Part shown: in pieces, positions 28,867-39,299 of the stretch | Layout of the letters: each line of letters starts with the position of its first letter | Numbering within the stretch: position 1 is the stretch's first letter | Assembly: GCF_028368935.1 (NCBI RefSeq) | Contig: NZ_JAQNDK010000003.1 | Location: 1,800,001-1,864,000, forward strand | DNA from: Sorangium aterium | GTDB lineage: Bacteria; Myxococcota_A; Polyangia; Polyangiales; Polyangiaceae | Length of the DNA stretch: 64,000 nt | Reading direction: 5' to 3' | Made by a program: the position numbers and the translations under genes | The notes under the pieces: model-generated | The model's input: the letters and a program-made list of their open reading frames with translations, nothing else | Databases searched by the model: none | What the model was told of the DNA's origin: nothing

Positions 28867-29431
28867 GAGCTCCACCTTTCCCTTCCGGGTACTGACGACG
28901 GGATCCCCGAGCGCCTCCCTGGTTCTGGACGCGGGAGGAGCGCAGGCCACGATGCGCTAGGTGCGCCGACGCGCGCGCACATTCATCTCGCGCGGAGCCC
29001 CCAGGCGGGCAGGAGCACAGGCCAGCGGCCGGCAGCGCTCAGGGCGCCCGAGCATGAGGAGCTCCAGCGGCTGGAGATGGGGATGGAGCGTGAGCGCCGA
29101 AAAAGCGGAGGACTCCCCGCGAAGGAAAGCAAGTGAGGCGAGCCGACACGGGACCTCGGAACGAGGCGGAAAGCGCCCATCTCATGCGTACTCATGCGTA
29201 CGTAGATGAAAGGGAGGACCTGTGTGGCTCAGCCCACCCTCTCCGCCCACCCTACGACCCTCTCCGCTTCCGCCTACAAAAGGTATGTTAAGGCTGAACA
29301 GCCCGTGGTACGAACCGAAGAAGAGAAGGTGGAATGTTTCTTGTGACGGGGCCGCCAGCTCACCGTGTACGCATTTGCTCGCTCGCTATCCGCCGGGGCA
29401 CGCCGACCGGGCGCACGAGGCTCGCTCGATC
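28867..29431. other. Divergent promoter region
   Basis: This gap separates the minus-strand lipoprotein gene from the plus-strand receiver-STAS gene. It contains a tandem 10-mer, CTCATGCGTA at 29181 and 29191, followed by AGGGAGG at 29211-29217. A frame is open from GTG 29222 into the receiver-STAS gene, but its N-terminal residues are Pro/Ser/Arg-rich and not domain-like, so it is treated as leader. Confidence 0.45.
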
Positions 29432-30439
29432 GTGCTGAGCCTGCAGAATCCCATGCAAGCGCAAGAAGCTCCGCTCTCTGGGCTCGTCCTCATCGTGGAC
29501 GATAGCGCCGACAACCTGGCCGTGCTGTCGAGCGCGCTCATTTCTGATGGCCTGGAGGTCGCCGTCGCGCGCGACGGTGAGGAGGCGATCGAGCTGGCCA
29601 GCCGGGCCCAGCCGGACCTCGTCTTGCTCGACGCTCTGATGCCCGGCCTCAGCGGGTTCGAGACGTGCCGGCGGATCAAGGCCGATCCGGCGACGCAGAG
29701 CATCCCCGTCATCTTCATGACGGCGCTCGCCGAAGCGAGGTTCAGGATCCAGGGCTTCCGGGTGGGCGCCGTCGACTATGTGACAAAGCCGTTCGAGAAG
29801 ACCGAGCTCCTGGCGCGGGTGCACACCCAGATCTCGCTCCGGCGCGCAACGCGGGCTCTCGAGGAGCGGAATACGAGGCTCACGGAGGAGATCCGGGAGC
29901 GCGCCAAGGCGGAGGAGGCGCTGGCGCAGGCCGTGCAAATGCTGCGCGACACGAACGAGCGGCTCTCGCAGCAGCTGGTGCAGAGCGAGCGCGCCGAGGC
30001 GGCCAGGGCGGCGCTGCAAGAGCAGATCATCGCGGCCCAGCGGGAGCGGCTCCTCGAGCTCTCCGCTCCGCTCATTCCGATGATCGATGGCGTCCTCGTG
30101 ATGCCCCTCATCGGCACGGTGGACGTCGAGCGTGCCGGACAAGCGGTCGAGACAGCGCTGCGCGGAGCGAGCGAGCGCACGGCGGACACTCTCATCATTG
30201 ACATCACCGGCATAAAAGCAGTAGATGAGACGGTTGCTCGCATGCTCGTGCAAGCGGCGATGGGGCTCTCGCTCCTCGGCACACGGACGATCGTCACGGG
30301 CATCCGCGCAGAGGTGGCGCAAACGCTCGTGGCGCTCGACCTGCAGCTCGATCAGCTCGTGACGAAGGCCACCCTGCAGTCGGGCGTGGAGCACGCGCTG
30401 CGGACACGCGGCCGCCGCCGGCACAGGCCCGAGCTCTGA
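29432..30439 (+). CDS. Receiver-STAS protein (RsbR-like output)
   Basis: The 335-residue protein has an N-terminal receiver domain (about residues 15-135): VLIVDDSADN acidic pocket, phospho-acceptor Asp near 66 in LVLLDALMPG, and YVTKPFEK with the conserved Lys. A coiled-coil helix (about 145-205) leads to a STAS domain (about 210-330) like RsbR: VLVMPLIGTVDVERAGQAVE, LIIDITGIKAVDETVARML and IVTGIRAEVAQTLVAL. The residue after the conserved VD is Glu, where RsbR has Thr. GTG 29432 (GAGG 11 nt upstream) or ATG 29453 are the possible starts. The hybrid kinase gene follows 64 bp later and may phosphorylate the receiver. Confidence 0.85.
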   Translation: MLSLQNPMQAQEAPLSGLVLIVDDSADNLAVLSSALISDGLEVAVARDGEEAIELASRAQPDLVLLDALMPGLSGFETCRRIKADPATQSIPVIFMTALAEARFRIQGFRVGAVDYVTKPFEKTELLARVHTQISLRRATRALEERNTRLTEEIRERAKAEEALAQAVQMLRDTNERLSQQLVQSERAEAARAALQEQIIAAQRERLLELSAPLIPMIDGVLVMPLIGTVDVERAGQAVETALRGASERTADTLIIDITGIKAVDETVARMLVQAAMGLSLLGTRTIVTGIRAEVAQTLVALDLQLDQLVTKATLQSGVEHALRTRGRRRHRPEL

Positions 30440-30503
30440 AGTACCGGAGAATTCCGTCGTTCGCCGGGCGTCTCCGCCGGACCCGAAGAGGAGCTGAACC
30501 GGG

Positions 30504-33500
30504 ATGGATCTGAGAGACTACGTTGTGGGGGACGTGATGCACGAAGGGGCCGAGACCCGCGTGTGTCGCGCGGTCCATCGTCCCTCCGGCGACAGGGTGG
30601 TGCTCAAGCTCCCCGCGGCGGCCGCGCCGAGCTCGCGCGTGACGGGGCGCATCCTGCATGAGCATCACATCCTGACACAGCTTGGAGAGGTGTCAGGGGT
30701 AGCGCGGGCGCGGGAGCTCCTGCAGCGGGGCGGCACGGCCGCGCTGGTGATCGAGGACCCCGGCCTCCGGTCGCTGGATCTAGAGCTCGCCGAGCGCGGG
30801 CGCCTGCCGGTGGAAGCGGTGCTGAGGCTGGGAGCGCTCCTCGCTCGAGCCCTCGAGGCCGTGCATGCGGCCGGCATAACGCACAAGGATATCAAACCAC
30901 AGAACGTGCTGGTCGACGCGGCGTACGCGCAGGTCAAGCTGCTCGACTTCGGCATCGCCTCGTCGCTACCGCTGGAGGCGACGGCGGCGAGCATCCCCGA
31001 AGGGCTCGAGGGGACACTGGCGTACATGTCGCCCGAGCAGACGGGCCGCACAGCGCGGGCGCTCGATCCCCGCACCGACCTGTACTCGCTCGGAGTGACG
31101 CTCTTCGAGGCGCTCTCAGGGCGGCTACCGTTCACCGAGCGCGACCCGCTCTCGCTGGTGCACGCGCACCTGGCCAAGGAGCCGCCGTCCCTCGACGAGG
31201 TCGTCCCCGATGTGCCTCCGGGCCTCGCGGCGATCGTGTCCAGGCTGCTCGCGAAGAACCCTGACCGGCGGTACCAGACGGCCAAGGGCGCAGCGGAAGA
31301 CCTGGAGCGAGCGCTGCGCATGTGGCGCGAGCGCGGCGCGGTGGAGCGCTTCACGCTCGGGGACAAGGATTTCTCGCAGAAGCTGCGGCTGCCGGACGTC
31401 CTCGTCGGGCGAGAGCACGAGCGCGATCTGCTGGGCGCGGCCTTCGCCCGCGCCGCCGAGGGCGCGGCGGAGCTCGTGCTCATCGGCGGCCCGTCCGGCA
31501 TCGGCAAGACGGCGCTCGTGCGCACCGTCTACCGGGACATCGCGCGCGCGGGGCGCGGGCTCCTGATCTCGGGCAAGCACGACCAGCTCGCGCGGTCGAC
31601 GCCCTACGCGGCCATGGCGCAAGCGTTCGGGGCGCTGATGCAGCAGTGGCTGGCGAGCCCGAAGCCGACACTGACGGCGTGGCAGGAGCGGATCAGGGCC
31701 GACGTGGGGGACAACGCCCGGCTCATCGCCGACGTGGTGCCGGAGCTCGACCTGATCATGGGCAAGCTCGCGCCGGTGCCGCCGGTGCACGGCGAGCAGG
31801 TGCTCGCCCGCCAGCGGCTGACCTGGCTGAACTTCGTGAGGGCGGTCACGACGCCGAACGCGCCGCTCGTGATGTTCCTCGACGACATGCAGTGGGCCGA
31901 CAGCGCCACGCTGGAGATCCTGAGGACGCTGCTGACCGACGCAGAGCGGAGAGACCTCCTCTTGATCGCGGCGTACCGCGACAACGAGGCGCCCCCCGAG
32001 CACCCGCTGTGGAGGCTCGTGGCGTCGGTCGAGGAGAGCGGGGCGAGGGTGTCGAGGATGTCGGTGCACCCCCTTTCGGCGGAGCACGTGCAGGCATGGA
32101 CAGCGCGGGCGCTGAGCAGCGAGGCGGCGCGGGTGGAGCCGCTCTCGCGCATCCTGTGGCAAAAGACGCGAGGAAACCCGTTCTTCATGGAGCAGCTGCT
32201 GCTGTCCCTGCACCGGCAGAGCAAGGTGGCGCGGGACCCGGAGAGCGGCGCGTGGCGCTGGGGCCAGAAGGAGATCGAGCAGGCGCAGGTGACCGACAAC
32301 GTCGTCGCCCTCCTGACGGACAAGCTGCTCGAGATGCCTGAAGCGACACAGCAGCTCCTGGGGCTCGCGGCGTGCGCGGGGCACGCTTTCCACCTCCACG
32401 ACCTGGAGCGGCTCAGCGGATGGGAGCGCGCCCGGGTGACCGGCGCGCTGTGGCCCGCCCTGCGGGAGGAGCTGGTGGTGCCGGCCGACGGAGCCTACCG
32501 GACCGCGCAGGCGCTGGGAGAGGCCGGAGCCGGAACCGGAACTGGAACTGGAACTGGAACTGGAACTGGAACTGGAACTGGAACTGGAACTGGAACTGGA
32601 ACTGGAACTGGAGAAGGAGCGCTCGACGCTGAATACCGCTTCTTGCACGACCGCGTGCAGCAGGCGAGCTACGAGCGGGCCCCGCCGGCGCAGCGCGTCC
32701 TGGCGCACCTGGAGATCGGCCGGCGGCTGTGGGCGCGGCATCGGGCGCAGGGGGGCACACCGCAAGAGCTCCTGGAGCTGGTGCGGCACCTCAACCTCGG
32801 CTCAGCGCGGATGGACTCCGCAGGCGAGCGCGAGGCGCTGGCGCGGCTGAACCTCGAGGCCGCGCGCGCCGCGAAGGCGGCGAGCTCGTACCGGCTTCTC
32901 CTGAGCCTCGCCGAGGCCGCGCGGGGCTTGCTGGGCGATGACGCATGGCGCAAGGACGCGGCGCTGTGCGCGGAGCTCGCGCTCGAGCAGATCGAGGCGG
33001 CCTTTCTGCTGCGGGAGTTCGACGACGTCGAGGCGCGGTGCGCGCGGCTGCTCGCCATGCCGCTGCCGGCGCTCACCAGGCTCTCGGCGCAGGAGCTCCG
33101 CGTCCGCAGCGCCCAGGCGGCGGGCCAGTTCGCGCGAGGGGTCGAGCTCGGGCTCGCCGCGCTCGCGGAGCAGGACATCGCGTTTCCGGGCACCGACGAC
33201 GCGCGCAGCGCCGCGCTCCTCGAGGAGTCCGCCGAGCTGGATCGATGGTTCGAGCGCGACCCGGACGCGTTCGAGCGGATGCCCCTCGATCCCTCCCCGG
33301 AGCAGGTGATCATCGATGCGCTGACCATGCACCTCATGGTGTGTGCGGCGATCGGCGGTCAACCGCTGCTGTCCGGGCTCGTGATCGCCCGCGCCGTGCT
33401 GAGGGTGCGAGAGCGGCGCGCGCTCACGCCGGTCTCTCCCTTCATCATCGTTTGCTTCGCGAACGTCTGGTCGCTCACCACGGGCATGTACCGTCGCGCT

Positions 33501-36500
33501 GCGAGCTGGGTCGGCCCTGGAGTGCGCGCGGCCGAGCGCGTCGCGTCGCCCTTTCTGGCAGAGTGTCTGTCCTTCCACGGGCAGTACACGGCCTACTCCC
33601 GCCCCGCGGATGAAATGGCGCCCATCTTCGAGCGAACCTGCGCGACCGGCCTGAAGGTCGGCTCGTTCCAGGGGGCGAGCTGGGGGCTGGAAGGCGACCT
33701 GTTCTATTACCGAGTGTGGCGTGGCCAGCCGCTCGGGCAGCTCGAGGCGCACCGGGCGGCGCGCTGGGGGTTGATGCAGCGCGCGGGGACCGCGCTCGGG
33801 ACGCACTATTTCGAGGCGATCGCGTCGTGGTGCGACCTCTTGACGACCGCCGACGGCGCGGGGAGGCTGCTGTCGGGCGAGCCGCTCTCACGAGGATCGC
33901 GCTCCTTCCTGGCGGACGGAGACGGGATGGCAGCCGAGCTGGCTCGCATCCTCGAGGCGCACCTGTTCCTCGTCGCCGGCGCGTACCCGAAGGCGCTCGC
34001 GCGGGCACGGGAGGCCGAGCAGTTCCGCGTGTCCATCTTCGGCTTTCCTCCGGTCACGGACATACCGCTCTGGCTCGCGCTCGCGGCCGCGAGGTGCTGG
34101 CCGACAGCCACGGACGCGGCGGAGCGGGCCGGGCTCCGCGAGGACATCGAGCGAGGCCTCGCGCGGCTGAGGTACTTCGCCGAAGGGAGCGCGGACAATT
34201 TCCTCCACAAGCTGCGCCTCCTCGAGGCCGAGCACGCCCGCGTGCAGGGCAAGACCGACGAGGCCATGGCCAGGTACGACGAGGCCATCGAGCTCTCGCG
34301 CGAGCAGCGATTCTTTCCTATCGAAGCCCTGGCCGCTCAGCTCTGCGCCGAGTTTCACCTCGAGGCGGGCAGGCGCCGTATCGCCGCGCTGTACCTGCGC
34401 GAGGCCAGGGACGCCTATGCTCGCTGGGAAGCGCACGCCGTGGTGGCCCACCTGGAGGCGAGGTGGCCCGCCCTGCTCCGTGCGCCTGTCCAGCCCGCGA
34501 CGGCGGAGCGCCGCCGCACGACGGGCGTCGCTACGCTGACCACCACGGGAGTCACGGGCGGCGCGCAGCTCGACGTGAACACCGCGGTCCGCGCGGCGCG
34601 GGCGCTGTCGAGCGAGCTCGACCCGGAGCGGGTCGTCGGGCGTCTGATGGAGCTCGTGCTGGAGAGCGCGGGGGCGCAGCGCGGCGTCCTGCTGCTGGGC
34701 GAAGGCGAAGAGCTCTCGGTCGTGGCGCGGCTCTCGGTGGAGGGAGGCCGCATCGAGACGGGCCTGTCCGAGCCGCTCTCGCAGAGCAGCGAGGTGGCGA
34801 GGACGGTGGTGCACTACGTGGCGCGCACGAACGAGCCGGTCGTGGTGGACGACGCCAGGTCGGACGCGCGCTTCGCGGCCGATCCGCACCTGGCCTCGCG
34901 CCCCGTGCTCTCGCTCCTCTCGCTTCCCTTGTCGCATCGAGGGCGCCTCCTCGGCGTGCTCTACCTCGAGCATCGCGAGGTGCCTGCGGCGTTCCCCGAA
35001 CGGCGGGTGGAGCTCCTGTCGGTGCTCGCCGCGCAGGCCGCCATCGCCGTCGAGAACGCCCTCCTGTACCGGGACCTGGAGGCCAAGATCAAGGAGCGCA
35101 CCGTCGAGCTCCGCATCGCCAAGGAGGCCGCGGAGCGCGCCAGCCAGGCCAAGAGCGACTTTCTCTCCAGCATGAGCCACGAGCTGCGAACGCCGCTCAA
35201 CGGGATCATGGGTTATGCCCAGATCCTGGAGCGAACGCCCGACGTCCCGCCGGCGTGGCGGGAGGGCCTGCGGGTCATCCAGAAGTCGAGCGAGCACCTG
35301 CTCTCGCTCATCAATGACCTGCTGCACCTGGCCAAGATCGAGGCGGGGAAGATGGACTCCGTCCTGACGGAGTTCCGGTTGCCTGCGCTCGTGCGGACCG
35401 TGGTCGACCTGTGCCGGGTGCGCGCCGAAGCGAAGGCGATCACATTCTCCCACGACCTTCGCGGACCTGCGCTTCAGGCCGTCTGCGCCGACGAGAAGCG
35501 GCTGATGCAGGTGCTCTTGAACCTCCTCGGCAATGCCATCAAGTTCACGGAGCGGGGAAGCGTGGCCCTCCATGTCGAGGTGCTGGAGGAGACCGTCCCG
35601 GCAGGGCGGATGGTGCGGTTCCGGGTCGAGGATACGGGTCCTGGGATCGCCCCGGAGCACCTGTCGCGCATCTTCGAGCCCTTCGAGCAGGTGGGGGAGC
35701 AGAGCGCGAAGAGCGAGGGCACAGGGCTTGGCCTCGCCATCACGAAGAAGCTCGTGCAGCAGATGGGTGGTGCGATCGAGGTGCAAAGCGAGGTCGGCGC
35801 GGGCAGCGTCTTTACGGTGACGCTTCCGCTCGCCGAGGCGCAGCTCGCGACGAGCCCAGGCGAAGCCAGGGGGTGGGACACGATCGTGGGCTATCAGGGG
35901 GAGCGCCGCGCGGTGCTCATCGTGGACGACAATCCCGACAATCGCGCGGTGGTACGCGAGCTCCTCGGCCCGCTCGGCTTCGAGCTGTGCGAGGCGGACG
36001 GCGGTGAGGCGGCGCTGCGCATGGCGGCGCTGCGCGCGCCGGCGCTCATCCTGCTGGACGTGTACATGAAGGACATGGACGGCTACGAGACCGCGCGTCG
36101 CCTCAGGTTCATGCCCGAGCTCCGGCAGGTCGTCATCCTGGCCTCGTCGGCGAGCGTATCCGAGGCCGAGCGGCAGCAGTGCGCCAGCGCCGGCTGCGAT
36201 GACTTCTTGCCCAAACCGATCGTGGCGAGCGCGCTCCTCGACAAGATATCGCGGTTGCTTGGCATCGAGTGGCTTCGCCGCGATGAAGCCCCCGCTCGGG
36301 ACGCGCCGGCGGAGGAGCTTGAAGGCGACGGACACCTCGCGCCGCCTCCGGCCGAAGAGCTGGCGATCCTGTCGGCGCTCGCGAAGAAGGGGCTCGTCCA
36401 CAAGATCCTGGAGGAGGCGGAGCGGATAGCGCAGCACGATCCGCGGCTCAGACCTTGGATCGAGCAGCTCACGACGCTGGCACGCAGCTACCAGACCCGG

Positions 36501-36584
36501 AAGCTGCGGGACTTCGTCGGCGCGTACGGCCCAAACGGCGCGGGCGGCGCCGATGGCCGCGCGGAACCGCAAGAATCGACGTAG
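30504..36584 (+). CDS. Giant hybrid: Ser/Thr kinase, AAA ATPase, GAF, histidine kinase, receiver
   Basis: The 2,026-residue protein has, in order: a protein kinase domain (about 10-275; THKDIKPQN with catalytic Asp near 129, [24 protein letters not shown]); a predicted AAA-type ATPase (P-loop GPSGIGKT near 329, Walker [13 protein letters not shown]); a helical TPR-like region interrupted by a 13-unit Gly-Thr repeat (about 677-702); a GAF domain (about 1355-1520); a histidine kinase ([18 protein letters not shown], His about 1560; [23 protein letters not shown]); and a receiver ([10 protein letters not shown], Asp about 1850). A short helical tail ends it. This is the known Ser/Thr-kinase plus histidine-kinase ('PknB-AAA-GAF-HK') layout. 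The binding site AGGAG at 30488-30492 supports the start. It follows the receiver-STAS gene closely. Confidence 0.93.
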   Translation: MDLRDYVVGDVMHEGAETRVCRAVHRPSGDRVVLKLPAAAAPSSRVTGRILHEHHILTQLGEVSGVARARELLQRGGTAALVIEDPGLRSLDLELAERGRLPVEAVLRLGALLARALEAVHAAGITHKDIKPQNVLVDAAYAQVKLLDFGIASSLPLEATAASIPEGLEGTLAYMSPEQTGRTARALDPRTDLYSLGVTLFEALSGRLPFTERDPLSLVHAHLAKEPPSLDEVVPDVPPGLAAIVSRLLAKNPDRRYQTAKGAAEDLERALRMWRERGAVERFTLGDKDFSQKLRLPDVLVGREHERDLLGAAFARAAEGAAELVLIGGPSGIGKTALVRTVYRDIARAGRGLLISGKHDQLARSTPYAAMAQAFGALMQQWLASPKPTLTAWQERIRADVGDNARLIADVVPELDLIMGKLAPVPPVHGEQVLARQRLTWLNFVRAVTTPNAPLVMFLDDMQWADSATLEILRTLLTDAERRDLLLIAAYRDNEAPPEHPLWRLVASVEESGARVSRMSVHPLSAEHVQAWTARALSSEAARVEPLSRILWQKTRGNPFFMEQLLLSLHRQSKVARDPESGAWRWGQKEIEQAQVTDNVVALLTDKLLEMPEATQQLLGLAACAGHAFHLHDLERLSGWERARVTGALWPALREELVVPADGAYRTAQALGEAGAGTGTGTGTGTGTGTGTGTGTGTGTGTGEGALDAEYRFLHDRVQQASYERAPPAQRVLAHLEIGRRLWARHRAQGGTPQELLELVRHLNLGSARMDSAGEREALARLNLEAARAAKAASSYRLLLSLAEAARGLLGDDAWRKDAALCAELALEQIEAAFLLREFDDVEARCARLLAMPLPALTRLSAQELRVRSAQAAGQFARGVELGLAALAEQDIAFPGTDDARSAALLEESAELDRWFERDPDAFERMPLDPSPEQVIIDALTMHLMVCAAIGGQPLLSGLVIARAVLRVRERRALTPVSPFIIVCFANVWSLTTGMYRRAASWVGPGVRAAERVASPFLAECLSFHGQYTAYSRPADEMAPIFERTCATGLKVGSFQGASWGLEGDLFYYRVWRGQPLGQLEAHRAARWGLMQRAGTALGTHYFEAIASWCDLLTTADGAGRLLSGEPLSRGSRSFLADGDGMAAELARILEAHLFLVAGAYPKALARAREAEQFRVSIFGFPPVTDIPLWLALAAARCWPTATDAAERAGLREDIERGLARLRYFAEGSADNFLHKLRLLEAEHARVQGKTDEAMARYDEAIELSREQRFFPIEALAAQLCAEFHLEAGRRRIAALYLREARDAYARWEAHAVVAHLEARWPALLRAPVQPATAERRRTTGVATLTTTGVTGGAQLDVNTAVRAARALSSELDPERVVGRLMELVLESAGAQRGVLLLGEGEELSVVARLSVEGGRIETGLSEPLSQSSEVARTVVHYVARTNEPVVVDDARSDARFAADPHLASRPVLSLLSLPLSHRGRLLGVLYLEHREVPAAFPERRVELLSVLAAQAAIAVENALLYRDLEAKIKERTVELRIAKEAAERASQAKSDFLSSMSHELRTPLNGIMGYAQILERTPDVPPAWREGLRVIQKSSEHLLSLINDLLHLAKIEAGKMDSVLTEFRLPALVRTVVDLCRVRAEAKAITFSHDLRGPALQAVCADEKRLMQVLLNLLGNAIKFTERGSVALHVEVLEETVPAGRMVRFRVEDTGPGIAPEHLSRIFEPFEQVGEQSAKSEGTGLGLAITKKLVQQMGGAIEVQSEVGAGSVFTVTLPLAEAQLATSPGEARGWDTIVGYQGERRAVLIVDDNPDNRAVVRELLGPLGFELCEADGGEAALRMAALRAPALILLDVYMKDMDGYETARRLRFMPELRQVVILASSASVSEAERQQCASAGCDDFLPKPIVASALLDKISRLLGIEWLRRDEAPARDAPAEELEGDGHLAPPPAEELAILSALAKKGLVHKILEEAERIAQHDPRLRPWIEQLTTLARSYQTRKLRDFVGAYGPNGAGGADGRAEPQEST
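32532..32609 (+). repeat. Hexanucleotide microsatellite, 13 units, in-frame
   Basis: GGAACC at 32532 is followed by twelve perfect GGAACT units ending at 32609. They encode (Gly-Thr)13 inside the giant kinase gene. Gain or loss of units keeps the frame and changes only the linker length. Confidence 0.95.
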
Positions 36585-36647
36585 CGAGCGGCCCAGGTCG
36601 GGGGACGGTGCCAAGGGTGGCGGGCGAGAGCCGCCGGGTCGCCGTCG

Positions 36648-37769
36648 TTACCCCGACCTGGGGCGGGTCGCCCGTTCGAGCAGCCGCTGGACCGTCGCTG
36701 TCTGCAGATCGCGCGTCTGGGCCGTGAGCGAATAGAGCATCGCCTCGCGGAAGAGGCGCTGCGCGGCGTGGTCGAGGAGGTTGGCGCTGCCTCCGGTCGC
36801 AGCGACCGCGGCGTGCGCGGCCCTGACGCCCAGATCGATGCACCAGGCGCGAACGCGGACCGCGTGCTCTGCCTGGCCCTCCGCCTCCGGCCGGTCCGCC
36901 CATGCATCGACCTCGGCGCGGGCGGACTCCCTCTCTTCCTCGAACGCCCGCGCGGCGTCCGCCAGGCGCGCGCTGCCGCGGCGCTCCGCCAGGTCCGCGA
37001 GCAGGGCCGCGGCGGCGCCGGCGGCGCCCAGGGAGAGCGCCGACGGCGTGAGCAGGCCCGCGGCGTCGCGGGCGGCCTGCTGCTCGCGCGTCAGGGTCGT
37101 GATCACCTGCTCGGGGCCGACGCGCAGATCGCGCAGCGTCAGCGACACCGTGGCCGAGGCGTTCATCGCGCTCAGGCGGAGCGGCGGCGATGCCTCGATG
37201 GAGTTCCCCGCCTCCAGCGGCGTCAGGACGTACATCAGGCGACCATCGGGGAGCGCGCCGGCGATGACCGCATCGTCGGCGATCCCATGGCCGGTCAACC
37301 AGGGCACGGTGCCGTCGAAGCGGAACCGGTCGCCGTCGGGCTCGACATTGACCATCGGCGGGCCCGGGCGGCGGACGTGCGAAAAGCCGACGGTGCAAAA
37401 CCGCTCGCCGGCGGCGAAACGAGGCAGGACGCGCTCCTTGAGCGCCTCGTTGTCGCCGCGCGCGATGAGCGGGCACGCGGCGGCGTGCTGCATGTGGACG
37501 AACGCCGTCACACCGCAGGCACCGGCGAGGATCTCCAGGACCTCGCGCGCGACGTGCGGCGGGGCGCCGTGGCCGCCGTAGCATGCGGGCGTCGCGGTCC
37601 CGAGGAGACCTGCGTCCGCGAGCGCGCGGAGGTGCTCTCGGGGAACCGCCGCGGCCTGATCCGTGGCGTTCGCCGAAGGGGCGAGCACGAGCGTCGCGAG
37701 CCGGCGGGCGCGCTCGATCAGCGCGGCGGAGCCGGCCGTGGCAGGCGGCGTGGGCGATCCGGGGGACAT
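36648..37769 (-). CDS. Acyl-CoA dehydrogenase-like flavoprotein
   Basis: The 373-residue protein has the three-part acyl-CoA dehydrogenase layout: an N-terminal helical part (REHLRALADAGLLGTATPAC, GGHGAPPHVAREVLEIL), a middle beta part (FCTVGFSHVRRPGPPM, RFRFDGTVPWLTGHGIADDA), and a C-terminal helical part. The end has a nucleotide-like turn region (TGGSANLLDHAAQRLFREAM). A canonical catalytic Glu in the usual LEELA-type loop is not evident, so it may be a non-canonical member, for example a flavin monooxygenase of the related group that acts on small substrates. The start at 37769 (MSPGSPTP) has no clear binding site. It converges with the giant kinase gene. Confidence 0.75.
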   Translation of the reverse strand: MSPGSPTPPATAGSAALIERARRLATLVLAPSANATDQAAAVPREHLRALADAGLLGTATPACYGGHGAPPHVAREVLEILAGACGVTAFVHMQHAAACPLIARGDNEALKERVLPRFAAGERFCTVGFSHVRRPGPPMVNVEPDGDRFRFDGTVPWLTGHGIADDAVIAGALPDGRLMYVLTPLEAGNSIEASPPLRLSAMNASATVSLTLRDLRVGPEQVITTLTREQQAARDAAGLLTPSALSLGAAGAAAALLADLAERRGSARLADAARAFEEERESARAEVDAWADRPEAEGQAEHAVRVRAWCIDLGVRAAHAAVAATGGSANLLDHAAQRLFREAMLYSLTAQTRDLQTATVQRLLERATRPRSG

Positions 37770-37946
37770 GCGAAGGGAGTGTAGGCCGCGGCAGCGAGGC
37801 GACCCAGGAGATCGGCGCATCGCGGCCGAGGCACGTGCCCCCACCTGCTGGGAGGCTGCAGCCTCCTCGCAGCGGAGCCGAGGCGGCGCGCCAGGGTCGA
37901 GGCGGAGCGCGCGTCCCGGAGGTGTTCATCAGGCGATTCGAGCGAA

Positions 37947-38555
37947 TCAGGTGATTCGGGCGAAGAGGAGCGCGAGCGCGCACAGCATGATGCAGATGCC
38001 GAAGATCTTCCCGACGTGCCGCCCGTTCCCGAGGATCTCCACCATCACGCGGCCCGCCACGACATAGATCATGAAGCAGGCGAAGCCGATGGTGACGATG
38101 GGGACGCCCATCGCGATCACGCCGCCCGCCGCGCTCCGCCCCACGAACTGGGGAAAGAGGGCGGCGAAGAACACGATCGCCTTGGGGTTGACGACGGCGA
38201 ACATGAAGCCGTCGCGGACGTGCTGCCACGACGACCCGGACCGCGCCGCGACCTCACGATCGCTCCCGGAACTGGCGATGCCCATCAGCGTCCAGCCGAT
38301 ATAGAAGATGTACAGCGCCCCCACGAGCTTCATGCCGAGCAAGAGCGAGCTCGACAGGCCGCCGACCTCGAGGATCATGACGTAGGAAGCGACCGCCTGG
38401 ACGATCGTCGCCGCGATGTTTCCGGCCCCGGAGAGCGCCCCTGCCCCCCAGCCGTGGTTGGCGCCCTTGGCGAGCGCGAGCAGCATCGATGGGCTCGGGA
38501 TGATGGACGCGACGAAGATGGCCATGCAGCAGGCCAGCAGCACCTCAGCGCTCAC
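37947..38555 (-). CDS. LysE-family amino-acid exporter
   Basis: The 202-residue membrane protein has about six hydrophobic segments. Family marks are FVASIIPSPSMLLALAKGAN near the N-terminus (the conserved GPxx-like turn), WTLMGIASS and the NPKAIVFFAALFPQFV motif about residue 122. LysE-type carriers export amino acids or related compounds. No amino-acid gene is adjacent. The next gene on the minus strand is the acyl-CoA dehydrogenase-like gene, 177 bp downstream, probably a separate unit. Confidence 0.9.
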   Translation of the reverse strand: MSAEVLLACCMAIFVASIIPSPSMLLALAKGANHGWGAGALSGAGNIAATIVQAVASYVMILEVGGLSSSLLLGMKLVGALYIFYIGWTLMGIASSGSDREVAARSGSSWQHVRDGFMFAVVNPKAIVFFAALFPQFVGRSAAGGVIAMGVPIVTIGFACFMIYVVAGRVMVEILGNGRHVGKIFGICIMLCALALLFARIT

Positions 38556-39299
38556 CCGCCGACAGGTGGATGCTATCGGGCTTCATCCAGGGATCGATGG
38601 TGTTCCTGGCGACGTGGTCGAACCTGCTATGCAGCAGCATCGAGGCTCCTTCTGTGCTGGTGGGCGACAACTCCGCGGTTCCGGCGCCCGGCCGTCCGGG
38701 GCCGCAGCGACGCGCCGCGCGCTGCTCCGGGGCTGTTGAGCAAGCGTCGGACCAGCGGTGTTCGTCGTCCGATTTCGACGAGAAAGCCCGTCCCGGCGGC
38801 CAGAAACACACCTCGCCCAACCAGGGGTTCAAGGCGCGCCGATAGGAGATAGGCAACACATTGCCCGGTCGAGCAATAGCCTGTCATGCGGCAGGAGCGA
38901 CCCGCCGCTCGGCCGTTGAGTTTCAGCTCTCCTGGGCAGCTCGCTCGCCCGACGACCGAGGCTCGCGAGCGTCCTCCCTCACCGGACGCGACGCGACCCC
39001 TCCCGCGCCCGCAAACCTCACCGGCGCCGCCGCTGAGGGCGGCCCCCTCGCGCGACCGGACGCGAGCGAGCTGAGCTTGAGCGCGCGGCGCGCGGTGCCA
39101 CCACGCGCCGGCGTGCCGCAGCGACGGACGCTGCGCTGGCCGGACAGGACGAACGCAGGCACGCTGGCGGGGACTCCGCCGGATGGTGGATTTCGAAATG
39201 AGCGTCCCCGGGATCCGCAAGCTATCGAGCGGCTACGCGGACACGTCGAGGTACGCCGCGGACCTTGCTGCGGGGGGGATCCTCCGGCAGGCTTCCGGG
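38556..39299. other. Spacer without a supported gene
   Basis: Several frames cross this 744-bp gap on both strands, but they are Arg/Pro-rich and give no domain. The Uma2 frame is open from 39183 through part of it; its first 39 residues there lack Uma2 character, so the start is put at 39300. No repeat or clear hairpin was seen. Confidence 0.4.

Noticed and set aside
29222-29431. Upstream GTG start for the receiver-STAS gene
   Set aside because: There is an AGGGAGG before it, but spacing is only 4 nt and the extra 70 residues are Pro/Arg-rich and not domain-like.
33888-36614. A 908-codon minus-strand frame opposite the hybrid kinase
   Set aside because: Antisense to well-defined GAF, histidine kinase and receiver domains.
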